A DNA stretch of 55,881 nt from the NCBI GenBank assembly GCA_012837435.1, contig DURD01000029.1, forward strand, positions 1 to 55,881, in the 5' to 3' direction. The position numbers and the translations under genes are program-made. Source of the DNA: Erysipelotrichaceae bacterium (GTDB lineage: Bacteria > Bacillota_I > Bacilli_A > RFN20 > CAG-826). This document shows, piece by piece, positions 32,656 through 41,335 of this stretch. The notes under the pieces are model-generated. The model saw nothing but the letters and a program-made list of their open reading frames with translations. It did not search any database and was not told the origin of the DNA. Positions within the stretch are counted from its first letter, which is position 1, and each line of letters starts with the position of its first letter.

Positions 32656-35391
32656 TTACTGTTTACGCACTTTCTTTTTGATGAAAAGAATGAGAACAAT
32701 GATTTCGTGCATTACTAAGGGAGCAATAGAAAGAGCTAATACGTATAACCAATGAATCAAATCAAGAGAAGCGCAAGAAAAGAAATCATTTAGTCCAGGA
32801 ATTTCTACGACCGCAAATTGAAGGGCAAAACCGAGAATGAAGGCGACCCAAATTAGTTTGTTTTTAGTTTTGAAATTATGGACAAATGTTTTTTTAATAG
32901 AAGTCATACCTAACATATGGAACAGCTCACTCAATCCTAAAACCGAAAATGCCGCGGTTTGGCTCATCGCTAGAGCACCGGGATTTTCCGCAAAACATCT
33001 CGCAATGTCTTGCAAAGTATAGCAATGATAATCCACCATCGGAACCATCAAATAAGCAAACACCGTGCAGACCGTGATTAGAGCACCATAACCAAATGTC
33101 AATAGATATCCGCCATTAGAAAATAGAGATTCTTTTGGATCTCGAGGCTTTTCTTCCATGATGCCTTCTTCTTTTTCATCAGCACCGAGAGCAACGGCCG
33201 GTAAAGAGTCAGTGATTAAATTGACCCATAAAATATGGATAGCAATTAAGGGGGTAGGTAAGCTATAGTCCGTTACAAACAAAGACATAATTACCACCAC
33301 AAACATCGTTAATACTTCAGCGATGTTAGAAGAGAGCAAAAACAAAACGGTTTTTCTGATATTAGCGTAAATGCCTCTTCCTTCTTCCACGGCTTTTTCA
33401 ATCGAAGCAAAATTATCATCGGTTAGCACCATGTCCGCCGCACCTTTAGCGACATCGGTACCCGCAATACCCATGGCTATACCAATATCAGCATTTTTCA
33501 AAGAAGGAGCATCATTAACCCCATCTCCTGTCATCGCCACAATCGCGCCGTTGGCTTTAATAGCATTGACAATCTGCACTTTATTTTGCGGAGAAACGCG
33601 AGCAAAAACATGCACGGTTTTGACTTTTTCTTGTAGTTCTTCTGGACTCAAAGCATCGATTTCTTCCCCCGACAAAGCTTCTTCGCCTTCCTCGGCAATG
33701 CCTAAATCTTTAGCAATAGCAACCGCAGTAGTCTTATGATCTCCAGTAATCATAATCGTATTGATATTTGCTCTTTTAAATATCGAAACGGCATTGGGAA
33801 CTTCTGGTCTCGGTGGATCGATCATACCCACTAAACCGACAAACACTAATTGTTCTTCTTTTAATTCATCGGCATACTTATAAGCTAAGCCTAGGACGCG
33901 CAATGCATCGAGTGCCATTGAGTCGCTGGCCGCCATGATGTTCTTTTTATCTTTGTTAGTGAGTTCTCTAACTTCGCCGTTAATTTCAATGCGATTAGCC
34001 ACTTTGAGAATTGAATCGATGGCCCCTTTGGTAAATATTATTTTTTTGCCTTTATATTTATGTTGAGTGGACATCATTTTTCTCACCGAATCAAAGGGAT
34101 ATTCATCGATACGGGGTGCCTCTTTTTCTAAATCGGCTTTGTGTTGATCCATCTTGTTAGCGTAGTCCACTAGAGCGATTTCTGTCGGATCACCATATAC
34201 CCCTTCATCAACCGTGGCGTTGCTGCATAAAGATAAGCCCCTCGATAAGAATTTACATTCATCGCTCAGCGCTTCATCATTTTCTAGTATCTTTTCATTG
34301 ACGTAGGCTCTGACCACCGTCATTTTGTTTTGGGTTAATGTTCCTGTTTTATCTGAACAGACGACCGAGACCGCCCCTAAGGTTTCGACCGAAGGGAGTT
34401 TTCTGACAATCGTATTAGCGCGCACCATTCTTTGTACACCTAAAGCTAAAACAATGGTCACCACAGCGGGTAAACCCTCAGGAACAGCGGCGACCGCTAA
34501 AGAAATAGCGAACATAAAGTTTTTAACAATGCCGCTTATCCATCCTTGAGAATCAGGGTTACCTCTAGCGAGATCGATTAACTGGATGCCGAACAAAACT
34601 AAAACAATAACAATCGTTAGAATACCTAAAAACTTTGATAATTTAGCTAATTGTTTTTGTAGAGGGGTGGTATCATCATCGCTTTCGGAAAGCATTTTGG
34701 CAATTTTGCCAGTTTCCGTTTGCATACCCGTTAAAACCACGACACCTTCACCTCGTCCATAGACTACGGGTGTGGACATATAAGCCATATTTAATCTATC
34801 GCCGACGCTGACTTCATCTGAAAAAACAATATCAGCATTTTTTTCCACTGGTAGAGATTCTCCAGTCAAAGAGGATTCGTCAGTTTTTAAATTTATCGCT
34901 TCGATAATTCTTAAGTCAGCGGGGATGGTTCGACCTTCTTCTAAAATAACGATGTCGCCCGGTACTAATTGCTCCGCTTTTAATTCCACTAAAACACCAT
35001 CTCTTCTCACGACGCACGTGGGAGAAGACATTTTCTTTAAAGCTTCCAAGGACTTTTCCGCTTTGCTCTCTTGAACAGTAGAGATAATAGCGTTCAGCAC
35101 GCAGACGCTCATGATAATAACCGGATCAGCAAAATCGAATGATTCGCCATATTGAACCATATTAAAAATACTGACGGCGATACTTAATAAAGCCGCGGCA
35201 ATAAGAATAAAGATCATCGGATCATTGAAGTTAGATAGAAAGATTAAGATTAAGGGGACTTTTTTCTTTTCCGCTAATTTATTTAAACCATATTTTGCCA
35301 AACGTTCATCAACTTCGCTTTGAGATAAACCTTTTTTAGGATCGACATTAAGCTCAGACAGAACTTCTTTTGCACTTTTTGTTTCAAACAT
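32656..35391 (-). CDS. P2-type cation ATPase (Ca2+/Mn2+ exporter type)
   Basis: A 911-residue P-type ATPase of the PMCA/SERCA branch. It has an N-terminal cation_ATPase_N domain, TGES (SSLTGESLPVEK), the ion-binding PEGLPAVVT in M4, the phosphorylation site CSDKTGTLTQNK, and GDGVNDAPSLKNADIGIAMG. There are about ten membrane segments including a C-terminal group. By family it would be called a Ca2+ exporter. However, its leader carries a likely yybP-ykoY riboswitch, a Mn2+ sensor that controls related ATPases such as Lactococcus YoaB and pneumococcal MgtA. Mn2+ (or Mn2+/Ca2+) export is therefore the better guess. GGAG precedes the ATG. Confidence 0.92.
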   Translation of the reverse strand: MFETKSAKEVLSELNVDPKKGLSQSEVDERLAKYGLNKLAEKKKVPLILIFLSNFNDPMIFILIAAALLSIAVSIFNMVQYGESFDFADPVIIMSVCVLNAIISTVQESKAEKSLEALKKMSSPTCVVRRDGVLVELKAEQLVPGDIVILEEGRTIPADLRIIEAINLKTDESSLTGESLPVEKNADIVFSDEVSVGDRLNMAYMSTPVVYGRGEGVVVLTGMQTETGKIAKMLSESDDDTTPLQKQLAKLSKFLGILTIVIVLVLFGIQLIDLARGNPDSQGWISGIVKNFMFAISLAVAAVPEGLPAVVTIVLALGVQRMVRANTIVRKLPSVETLGAVSVVCSDKTGTLTQNKMTVVRAYVNEKILENDEALSDECKFLSRGLSLCSNATVDEGVYGDPTEIALVDYANKMDQHKADLEKEAPRIDEYPFDSVRKMMSTQHKYKGKKIIFTKGAIDSILKVANRIEINGEVRELTNKDKKNIMAASDSMALDALRVLGLAYKYADELKEEQLVFVGLVGMIDPPRPEVPNAVSIFKRANINTIMITGDHKTTAVAIAKDLGIAEEGEEALSGEEIDALSPEELQEKVKTVHVFARVSPQNKVQIVNAIKANGAIVAMTGDGVNDAPSLKNADIGIAMGIAGTDVAKGAADMVLTDDNFASIEKAVEEGRGIYANIRKTVLFLLSSNIAEVLTMFVVVIMSLFVTDYSLPTPLIAIHILWVNLITDSLPAVALGADEKEEGIMEEKPRDPKESLFSNGGYLLTFGYGALITVCTVFAYLMVPMVDYHCYTLQDIARCFAENPGALAMSQTAAFSVLGLSELFHMLGMTSIKKTFVHNFKTKNKLIWVAFILGFALQFAVVEIPGLNDFFSCASLDLIHWLYVLALSIAPLVMHEIIVLILFIKKKVRKQ

Positions 35392-35410
35392 AAGAATTAC
35401 TCCTTTATTT

Positions 35411-35501
35411 TGAAGTAATCGTCTCGCGCATTTTTCATGGTTATAGTCCGGATGGTGAATCGTGTTGACGAATCTATAACTTAGCTACTCCCGCTTACTT
35501 A
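35411..35501 (-). ncRNA. yybP-ykoY-type manganese riboswitch
   Basis: The minus-strand leader of the ATPase gene contains GGGAGTAGC near its 5' end (about 35483-35494) and GCGCGAGACGATTAC near its 3' end. These match the two conserved loops of the yybP-ykoY motif. Outer arms AAGTAA and TTACTT close a P1 helix at the expected places. The motif is a Mn2+-sensing riboswitch upstream of Mn2+ and cation exporters. It ends about 20 nt before the ATG. The assignment is by eye, without a covariance search. Confidence 0.75.
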
Positions 35502-35509
35502 TATCATTT

Positions 35510-35537
35510 ATTATAAATAAAAGATGAAGATTGACAA
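35510..35537 (-). promoter_or_regulatory. Promoter of the riboswitch-P2 ATPase transcript
   Basis: On the minus strand, TTGTCA and TATAAT are separated by 16 bp. The predicted start is about 6-9 nt upstream of the riboswitch P1 helix, which supports the riboswitch boundaries. Confidence 0.65.
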
Positions 35538-35661
35538 CACAATTAATAACATTTCTCTTGGTTTTTTATAGAAACTAGTTGAATTTTTTATCGGAGATAT
35601 CAAAAGCTTTTTCATAAATATTGAAATCGTTATTAATGGTATTCGTAACGACAAATAAATA

Positions 35662-35689
35662 CCCCCTCAACCACGAAGGAGAAGGGGCA
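35662..35689 (-). terminator. Probable terminator of tRNA-Leu
   Basis: On the minus strand, a CCCC-containing arm pairs with GGGG about 15 nt away and is followed by TATTTATTT. It lies 39 nt downstream of tRNA-Leu. The stem has mismatches, so it is moderately convincing. Confidence 0.45.
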
Positions 35690-35727
35690 TTCTATGTTTT
35701 TTGTTACTATACGGTAGAAACATCAAC

Positions 35728-35814
35728 TGGTGCCCGAGGCCGGAATCGAACCGGCACGGTATCGCTACCGCTGGATTTTGAGTCCAGTGCGTCTACCTAT
35801 TTCACCACTCGGGC
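35728..35814 (-). tRNA. tRNA-Leu(CAA)
   Basis: An 87-nt class II tRNA with a long variable arm. Acceptor GCCCGAG pairs with CTCGGGC. The anticodon loop CTCAAAA gives CAA, the T-arm is CCGGTTCGATTCCGG, and CCA is encoded. Confidence 0.93.
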
Positions 35815-35868
35815 AGCGAGATAATTATATACTAGTGGTGAAATAAATTTAAATGAAAAATGGTATTT

Positions 35869-36750
35869 TTAGTTTCGGTTTTCTCCGACATAGAATAAAG
35901 CCAAAGAATCCGGACCGATATGTGAACCTGTAATTAAATCATAATAATATATTTCTACATTCTTGATTCCGTTTTCCACTAATTGGTTTTTAATTGCTAG
36001 AGCGTCATCATACACATCGCAATGCGTGATATAGACAGTCTGTTTTTCAGGATTTTTAATTTTAGCGATACAGGTTTCAACGAGTTTGCGCAAAGCCATT
36101 TTTCTACCAAAAACTTTTCCTGAGACTTCGATTTTAGATTTGTTGCCGCCTTTTAATAAAAATTTAACTTTGATGAAGTTAATGAATTTCGCTACTAAAG
36201 CGGAAACTCTGCCCTTTTTAATCAAATATTTGATATCGCCGACTGTGAATTCACTTCTCACTTTAAATTTGAACTTTTCACATTTTTCACAGATGGTTTT
36301 AAAATCTAAACCTTTTTTAACTAATTCACAAGCGTGAATAGCTTGCAAGCCTTCGCCAAACCCCGCAGTAGCGGAATCGACGATATAGACCATTTCCTTA
36401 CCTTGTTCTTCGTTGATGATGTCGCGAGCGAGACAAGCGGAATTATAGGTACCAGAGATCCCTTTTGCTAACACGAAGCAGATGATTTGATTACCCGCGT
36501 CGATGTCATCTTTAAAAGCCTCTAAAAAATCATGAGGATTAACTTGACTCGTATAAATTTTTTTACCTTCTCTCATTTGTTGATAAAAACTTTGAGAAAA
36601 ACTATCAACATCGATATTGTCTGCGTAACAACGATAAACAATGTCCTCAATTGTCAAGTTCATACTGACAACTTTTATATCTTTTTTTACTTTCTCTAAG
36701 ACGCTGGGAAATAAATTGCTGCCTGCGTCAGTGTATACTTTAATAGCCAT
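35869..36750 (-). CDS. DegV-family fatty-acid-binding protein
   Basis: A 293-residue protein of the DegV family (FakB-like), which binds fatty acids and can present them to the FakA kinase. The N-terminal pattern is TDAGSNL (family TDSxxDL). The middle has the GISGTYNSACLA loop that contacts the carboxylate. The C-terminal domain ends in ITGSHIGPDSLALFYVG with the conserved His-Ile-Gly-Pro. Length matches the family. It appears monocistronic. No fakA gene is in the window. Confidence 0.9.
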   Translation of the reverse strand: MAIKVYTDAGSNLFPSVLEKVKKDIKVVSMNLTIEDIVYRCYADNIDVDSFSQSFYQQMREGKKIYTSQVNPHDFLEAFKDDIDAGNQIICFVLAKGISGTYNSACLARDIINEEQGKEMVYIVDSATAGFGEGLQAIHACELVKKGLDFKTICEKCEKFKFKVRSEFTVGDIKYLIKKGRVSALVAKFINFIKVKFLLKGGNKSKIEVSGKVFGRKMALRKLVETCIAKIKNPEKQTVYITHCDVYDDALAIKNQLVENGIKNVEIYYYDLITGSHIGPDSLALFYVGENRN

Positions 36751-36914
36751 AATGCCCCTCCTATTCGTAAGTCACTATAAAAAAGTAAAGATTAACAGTA
36801 AATCTATTAATCTAATGTTTTTCTCTACTAAAATAAAATCAATGAGTAGATTACTTAGTAATCTATATTTTTTCTAATATTTTTTCTAAAATGAATAATC
36901 ATTAATAAATAATT

Positions 36915-36991
36915 TGGCGCGCTTGATGCGAGTCGAACGCATGACCTCAACCTTCGGAGGGTTGCACTCTATCCACCTGAGCTACAAGCGC
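36915..36991 (-). tRNA. tRNA-Arg(CCG)
   Basis: Acceptor GCGCTTG pairs with CAAGCGC. The anticodon loop CTCCGAA gives CCG, the T-arm is TGCGTTCGACTCGCA, and CCA is encoded. Confidence 0.93.
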
Positions 36992-37013
36992 AGTTACGCT
37001 TTATATAATAATG

Positions 37014-37673
37014 CTATTTATCTGGCCACACAAACGTTGAATTTAAACCATATTCTCCATTATCAATCAAAATATCAATTCCCGAGGCTGATTTATTGAT
37101 AGTTAATAAGAATATAACCCAATCGCAAACTTCATTTAATGTCATCCATTTTTTTAATGGAGTAGCTTCCATGATTAGGTTCCAGTATTCGGCGTTTTCT
37201 ATCACGGGAGCATTAGAAGCCGTGAGTACCCCTCCTAAAGAAATCGAATTACATGTAGCTCCTAGTTCTGCGAGCCGGACAGCACAATTTTTCATATAAC
37301 CGATGACCCCCGCTTTTGAGGCGACGTATTCGGGAAATTCAAAGCCGCTTCTCGCCGAAGCAGAAGCATTAAATAAAACTGATTTAATCACAGGCTGAAA
37401 AGCATATTTTTCCGTGACATTCATCGAGCCGATGAGGTTATTAGAAATATCGCGATTATTTTGTGTTCCCGCATTGTTAAAAATTAGTTCGACGCCTTCG
37501 ATTTTAGGTAACTTACTCTTTTTGGAAATATCGACAACATAATGGGTATAAGAAGGATGATTAATTGAGGAAGGTAAAAGATCTAGACCAATAACTTCAT
37601 GACCTAAAAGTAAAAATCTTTCCGCGACCGCTTTACCAATTCCATTTGTGCTTCCCGTAATTAAAACTCTCAT
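37014..37673 (-). CDS. Short-chain dehydrogenase/reductase (SDR)
   Basis: A 219-residue Rossmann-fold oxidoreductase. The NAD(P)-binding GSTNGIGKAV is at the N-terminus, NNAG near residue 66, and the catalytic pair is YVASK. Substrate unknown. Its start overlaps the stop of the upstream transporter gene (ATGA), so the two are co-translated and might serve the same pathway. It is slightly shorter than usual (about 240-260). Confidence 0.88.
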   Translation of the reverse strand: MRVLITGSTNGIGKAVAERFLLLGHEVIGLDLLPSSINHPSYTHYVVDISKKSKLPKIEGVELIFNNAGTQNNRDISNNLIGSMNVTEKYAFQPVIKSVLFNASASARSGFEFPEYVASKAGVIGYMKNCAVRLAELGATCNSISLGGVLTASNAPVIENAEYWNLIMEATPLKKWMTLNEVCDWVIFLLTINKSASGIDILIDNGEYGLNSTFVWPDK

Positions 37674-38440
37674 TTTTGTTCTTCCCTATTTATGTAAGCG
37701 AAATATTGTTCCCCGACGCGATTTTTCTGCCAATTTCTACAAATCAAAAAACCGATAGGAGAAAATATTATCTCCATAATTAACTCTAGCAAAGCCCCGA
37801 GAAGTGAGCAAGTGAGACATTGAATAAATGTCCAATGAAAACCCTCTCTAAATATCGGCATGAATACCATGAATGTCAGCATCGAAAATATTAGATTATC
37901 GCAAAACTGACCGATAAAAGTTGAGACGTAACTTCTAGTAAAAAAAGCCACTCCACTATCGGGGTTCTTTTTAAACATTTTACCGACGATATAATTTAGA
38001 TAATTATTAATAAAAGCGGAGCAGATAAAAGCCACGGTGCTACTTAAAAGGATGAACCACGTCCCCCCAATTATCGTGTTAAAAGCCGTGTAATCGGCGT
38101 GGGGTGTAGGGATAACACTTGCCAAAAAAAAGATGAGACAAGTAACTAGATTAATAACGGTGGCAAAAATCGACATTTTATTCGATTCTTTGGGACCAAA
38201 ATGTTTCGCTACGAGATCCATTGATAAAAAAGAAACCCACGAAATTAAAAAGCCTCCATCGATGGCTAAATACTGGGTTTGAACTAGAGTCTTATTCGCC
38301 AGTAAATTCATGGCGACCACTGAAACCGCAAAGACGGTCAATAGAGTCGCAGGTATCGACCTTAATAGCAATATCGTTTCCTTATATTCATCGACAATCC
38401 ATTCTTTAAAAGAACGACGTCTCTTATTTTTTGATTTCAT
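37670..38440 (-). CDS. VUT/YhhQ-family transporter (queuosine-precursor type)
   Basis: A 256-residue membrane protein with about six helices. SWVSFLSMDLVAKHFGPKES and FFTRSYVSTFIGQFCDNLIFS match the DUF165/YhhQ family, which imports queuosine precursors such as preQ0, preQ1 or queuine. GGAG lies before the ATG. A possible preQ1-I-like hairpin at 38447-38496 would fit this role. An SDR gene is co-translated downstream. Confidence 0.8.
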   Translation of the reverse strand: MKSKNKRRRSFKEWIVDEYKETILLLRSIPATLLTVFAVSVVAMNLLANKTLVQTQYLAIDGGFLISWVSFLSMDLVAKHFGPKESNKMSIFATVINLVTCLIFFLASVIPTPHADYTAFNTIIGGTWFILLSSTVAFICSAFINNYLNYIVGKMFKKNPDSGVAFFTRSYVSTFIGQFCDNLIFSMLTFMVFMPIFREGFHWTFIQCLTCSLLGALLELIMEIIFSPIGFLICRNWQKNRVGEQYFAYINREEQK

Positions 38441-38446
38441 TTTTTT

Positions 38447-38496
38447 CTCCTTAGTTTTATTATTTTAAGCGAAGGATTTAGAGGCCGAACTTCGCT
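38447..38496 (-). promoter_or_regulatory. Possible preQ1-I-like riboswitch in the transporter leader
   Basis: On the minus strand, AGCGAAG and CTTCGCT form a 7-bp stem. The loop starts with TTC and ends with a C next to the stem. An A-rich tail follows (TAAAATAATAAAACTAA), running directly into the GGAG ribosome site. This is the layout of preQ1-I aptamers, and the gene is a queuosine-precursor-type transporter. The loop lacks the usual UAG for the pseudoknot, though CCT or CTCT in the loop could pair with the ribosome site. Tentative. Confidence 0.35.
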
Positions 38497-38544
38497 AGGC
38501 TTGGTTTTTTCACAATATTACTTGTAAGCTCTATTTCATGTTAT

Positions 38545-38783
38545 TTATTTTATTATCTCCCAATAGCCGTTTTTATTGGCTCCCACTCTTTTAATATATC
38601 CCATTTCTTTTAATTTCGATATACTCCTATCTATGGTTGTTCGCCCTAGATTACATACAACTGCCAATTGAGATATCGTTATATTGGGATTATTTCGTAT
38701 TTCTGCTAATACTTTTATTTGGGATTTGCTTAAAATTTTATCACCCCATTTATCACCCCATTTATTCTTGGTGTTAATGTCAA
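38545..38783 (-). pseudogene. Remnant of an AlbA_2/ATP-binding regulator (C-terminal winged helix only)
   Basis: The minus-strand frame reads about 75 codons without a start and ends TAA at 38545-38547. It shows KVLAEIRNNPNITISQLA, RTTIDRSISKLKEMGYI and a final W-E-I. This is the C-terminal winged helix found at the end of Schlafen AlbA_2-type regulators, cut off from the rest. A tandem 12-nt duplication (AAATGGGGTGAT twice) lies at its truncated 5' end. Confidence 0.6.
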
Positions 38784-38860
38784 TTTAATTTTTATCAACG
38801 GGAGGAAGCGCAGACATTTTATTGGACTCGTTTTTGATAAGATAACACATAATCATAGTT

Positions 38861-39379
38861 TTATCTTGCTGTATATTTTGTTCCTCTTCCACTCCCAATC
38901 TTCTTTACATATCCTAATTCAATTAAAGTTTCGATAAGCTCTAACACTTTATTTTTCCCAAAACCAGTTATTTTCGATAAGGTAGAGCTTGGCAGTTCCT
39001 TATTTTCTAAGGCATTATATATGATATTTTGATTATCCGATAATTCTTCTATCCCAGAAATAACTGGCAAGGTAATTTCTATTGAATTCTCAAATATCTT
39101 AAATAAAGTTTTTTGCTTTCTTGGATAAACTGTTAATTCTATAGTCTTTGTCTCCTCGTCCAGTTTAATTGAATAATATACTTTTGGCACAATAGAATTA
39201 TTAATTTTATTTTCAATGATTAAGGCTGTTTCAGCAATATTGGCTAATCCTTTTATTTTTCCATCATCTGAAACTCCAAAAATTATTCTTGCACCATGAT
39301 AATTTGCAAAGGCAGTAACTATCTTTAAGAATTTGTTTGAAACATTTTCTTTAAATTCTAAATTATGTGTTTCGCGCAT
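38861..39379 (-). CDS. Shortened AlbA_2-domain regulator (probably internally deleted)
   Basis: A 172-residue protein starting with the AlbA_2 pattern (LEFKENVSNKFLKIVTAFAN, then IIFGVSDDGKIKG). It jumps at about residue 90 to a C-terminal winged helix (LSKITGFGKNKVLELIETLIELGYVKK). Typical members have about 400-480 residues with an HATPase_c_4-like middle, which is missing here. GGAGG precedes the ATG, so it may still be expressed. It lies next to another remnant of the same family, which suggests decay by deletion. Confidence 0.6.
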   Translation of the reverse strand: MRETHNLEFKENVSNKFLKIVTAFANYHGARIIFGVSDDGKIKGLANIAETALIIENKINNSIVPKVYYSIKLDEETKTIELTVYPRKQKTLFKIFENSIEITLPVISGIEELSDNQNIIYNALENKELPSSTLSKITGFGKNKVLELIETLIELGYVKKIGSGRGTKYTAR

Positions 39380-39540
39380 GGGTTTTTCCTCCTAAACGAA
39401 TTACAACAAAAACAAATGGTAGAGCCAACGTAAAATTTATCGTTTGTTTTATCGTTTGAGACCAAACGAAACGAGACGTGAATGATATACTTATGCCCTT
39501 CATCTATGGGGTGTTTTGCGTAGCAATACATTCCTAGCAT
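39358..39540 (-). CDS. Possible small Cys-rich ORF (60 aa)
   Basis: The 60-residue frame overlaps the start of the shortened AlbA_2 gene by 22 nt. It contains a CFCC cluster (residues near 44-47), several His and a final PCAKHII. Codon use looks natural, but no convincing ribosome site precedes it, and no family is recognised. It could be a real small zinc-binding protein or a decayed gene. Confidence 0.3.
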   Translation of the reverse strand: MLGMYCYAKHPIDEGHKYIIHVSFRLVSNDKTNDKFYVGSTICFCCNSFRRKNPCAKHII

Positions 39541-39804
39541 TTTTGAGATGTAGAGTAAGGCTCACTAATAATTTACCTGTCAGTAATTTTTAAACTGACG
39601 ATATCATAAAACAGATATTTGTCATGAATATATTTTTGAGCTATTTTTGCGCTTTAAACTCGTTTTGCGAAACCTTAAACTCTAAACTTTTCAACGCAAC
39701 TAGAATACATAAAATCTCAACTTTTTTAAGTTAGAATTCAATTCTTTCTGCTTCAAATCATGGCATATTAATCTCGTTTTACAATAATGCACCACTAGTT
39801 ACGA

Positions 39805-40656
39805 CTAATTTCGATTGTAACCATTTTCTTTTGTTTTAAATACATCTTTCCAATAATTTTCTCTTTCAATGATTTTATGAGTGTCTGTATTTTTTGGAAA
39901 CGTTTCAATGATTGTATATTCAAAATAATCTTGAAAATATTTATCACCTTTTAAATTATATAGTTCAATCAATGCTTGGTTGCCACCAGTTTTATTATCT
40001 AAGTAATTATTCCACCTTTGTAGAATTCCATCTTTTCCAGAGGCAGATCCAATATAAAATTTTCCTTCTTTAGAGTCGGTTAGACAATAAATACCTTTCA
40101 CACCTTTTAATGCAGCTTTATAGTCTTGATATCTTTCAGTCTCCAAAATCATTTTAAGCGTTGAAAAACTTAAGTGAACATTCTCAAACCCATTAAATTT
40201 AATAGGTTCATATATATTAGGAAGTATTTCTGAAACCTTAACATCGTTAATAATATTTTCCATTTTGAAAATATAACGACCAAAAGTATGTCCCTTGTGG
40301 TAACAAATGATTAGTCTGCCTATTAATCCTTGAAATTGAGGCAATTCGTTGTGCCTACATGGTCCTGGCTTTTCTTTAGGAGGAACATCAATTATTTCTC
40401 CCACAGAAATAAGCAGCCATTTATCTGGATTTCCGTCCAATCTGACAAAGCCGAAGCACCACTCACCCCTGTAAAAATTTTTTCTTCCTGCTTGATGTGA
40501 ATAATAGGTAAAATCAGTGTGACGTTTATTTTCATCACTCTCGTACCATCTTGTGAAATGGGAGATTCCATCCCATGACATATTAAGCCCAATTTTCGAA
40601 TTAGAAATTTGTTCATCGCTTAAATGCAAAATGTCATTTAAAAATAAATCTTTCAT
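39805..40656 (-). CDS. GIY-YIG endonuclease-like protein
   Basis: A 283-residue protein. The C-terminal roughly 95 residues form a GIY-YIG nuclease domain: GIYCLTD, then FYIGSA, the catalytic Arg in ILQRW, and a later Glu in IERENYW. The N-terminal part is probably a DNA-recognition domain; no family is recognised. It may be a solitary restriction-type or homing-type nuclease of the accessory region. No methyltransferase is adjacent. Confidence 0.75.
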   Translation of the reverse strand: MKDLFLNDILHLSDEQISNSKIGLNMSWDGISHFTRWYESDENKRHTDFTYYSHQAGRKNFYRGEWCFGFVRLDGNPDKWLLISVGEIIDVPPKEKPGPCRHNELPQFQGLIGRLIICYHKGHTFGRYIFKMENIINDVKVSEILPNIYEPIKFNGFENVHLSFSTLKMILETERYQDYKAALKGVKGIYCLTDSKEGKFYIGSASGKDGILQRWNNYLDNKTGGNQALIELYNLKGDKYFQDYFEYTIIETFPKNTDTHKIIERENYWKDVFKTKENGYNRN

Positions 40657-41335
40657 GAAAGTAGTATAACAAATATATCTTAATTTTAAAGAACTTTTCA
40701 GAAAAAAATGGAAATGTTGCTTGACAGATTAATTGCTACAAATGTCTTTGTTAATCGAATTAATCACAGTTTTGTGACTAATCTTCTTTCTTTATAAGCT
40801 TTCTATCTCGCTAGGCGAAGAAAGAAAGCGAATGATGATATAATTTATTTCCTGCTGCTTAGAAAGGAGTAAAAATGTTAAAGAAAAGATTAGATTATGA
40901 TAATCGAATCAATTTACAAGCAGGAATTGCTAAAGGATATTCGTTAAGAAGAATTGCTGAAACACAATTCGTTAAACCATGTATCGAGAAATCATTAATA
41001 ATTGCTATTACAAGGATCGTCGTCATACATTCGCTCACTGCCAATTAACTTAATCCACATTTAGAAGAACAGGGTTGTTCTTTGAAAACTCACTTCAACA
41101 CGGTTGTTGTAGTGGGTTAGTCACTATTCATTCACAACTCTTTTGTTATAGAAACAATGTATGCAATAACTAATAAAAATGTAAACTTGGTCAAACTGAA
41201 TGCAACAATTTTATAAAACAAATTGCGCAAGAACGAAAACTGTTTTTTGTTGCTTTCACCCTGTCACGCTACAAGTTGCAAATACAACTACATTAGAGCC
41301 ACCAATTACGCTCTTAAAATGATTAATGACAGTTA
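40657..41335. other. Intergenic region with transposase remnant
   Basis: About 680 bp between the GIY-YIG gene and the first COG1373 ATPase. The only interpretable content is the IS30-type remnant at 40875-41053. Several short inverted repeats are visible around 40795-40835, but no insertion-sequence ends can be assigned. Confidence 0.45.
40875..41053 (+). pseudogene. IS30-family transposase remnant (N-terminal part, frameshifted)
   Basis: GAAAGGAG precedes an ATG. The first frame reads RLDYDNRINLQAGIAKGYSL and RRIAE, the helix-turn-helix start of IS30 transposases. A frame change near 40985 then continues as REIINNCYYKDRRHTFAHC, again IS30-like, and stops at 41051-41053. The catalytic DDE part is missing. 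Confidence 0.6.

Noticed and set aside
39805-40656. Complete restriction-modification system around the GIY-YIG gene
   Set aside because: No DNA methyltransferase or specificity gene is adjacent, so only a solitary nuclease is supported.
40657-41335. Intact insertion sequence
   Set aside because: Only the N-terminal helix-turn-helix part of an IS30-type transposase with a frame change is present; the catalytic part and terminal repeats were not found.
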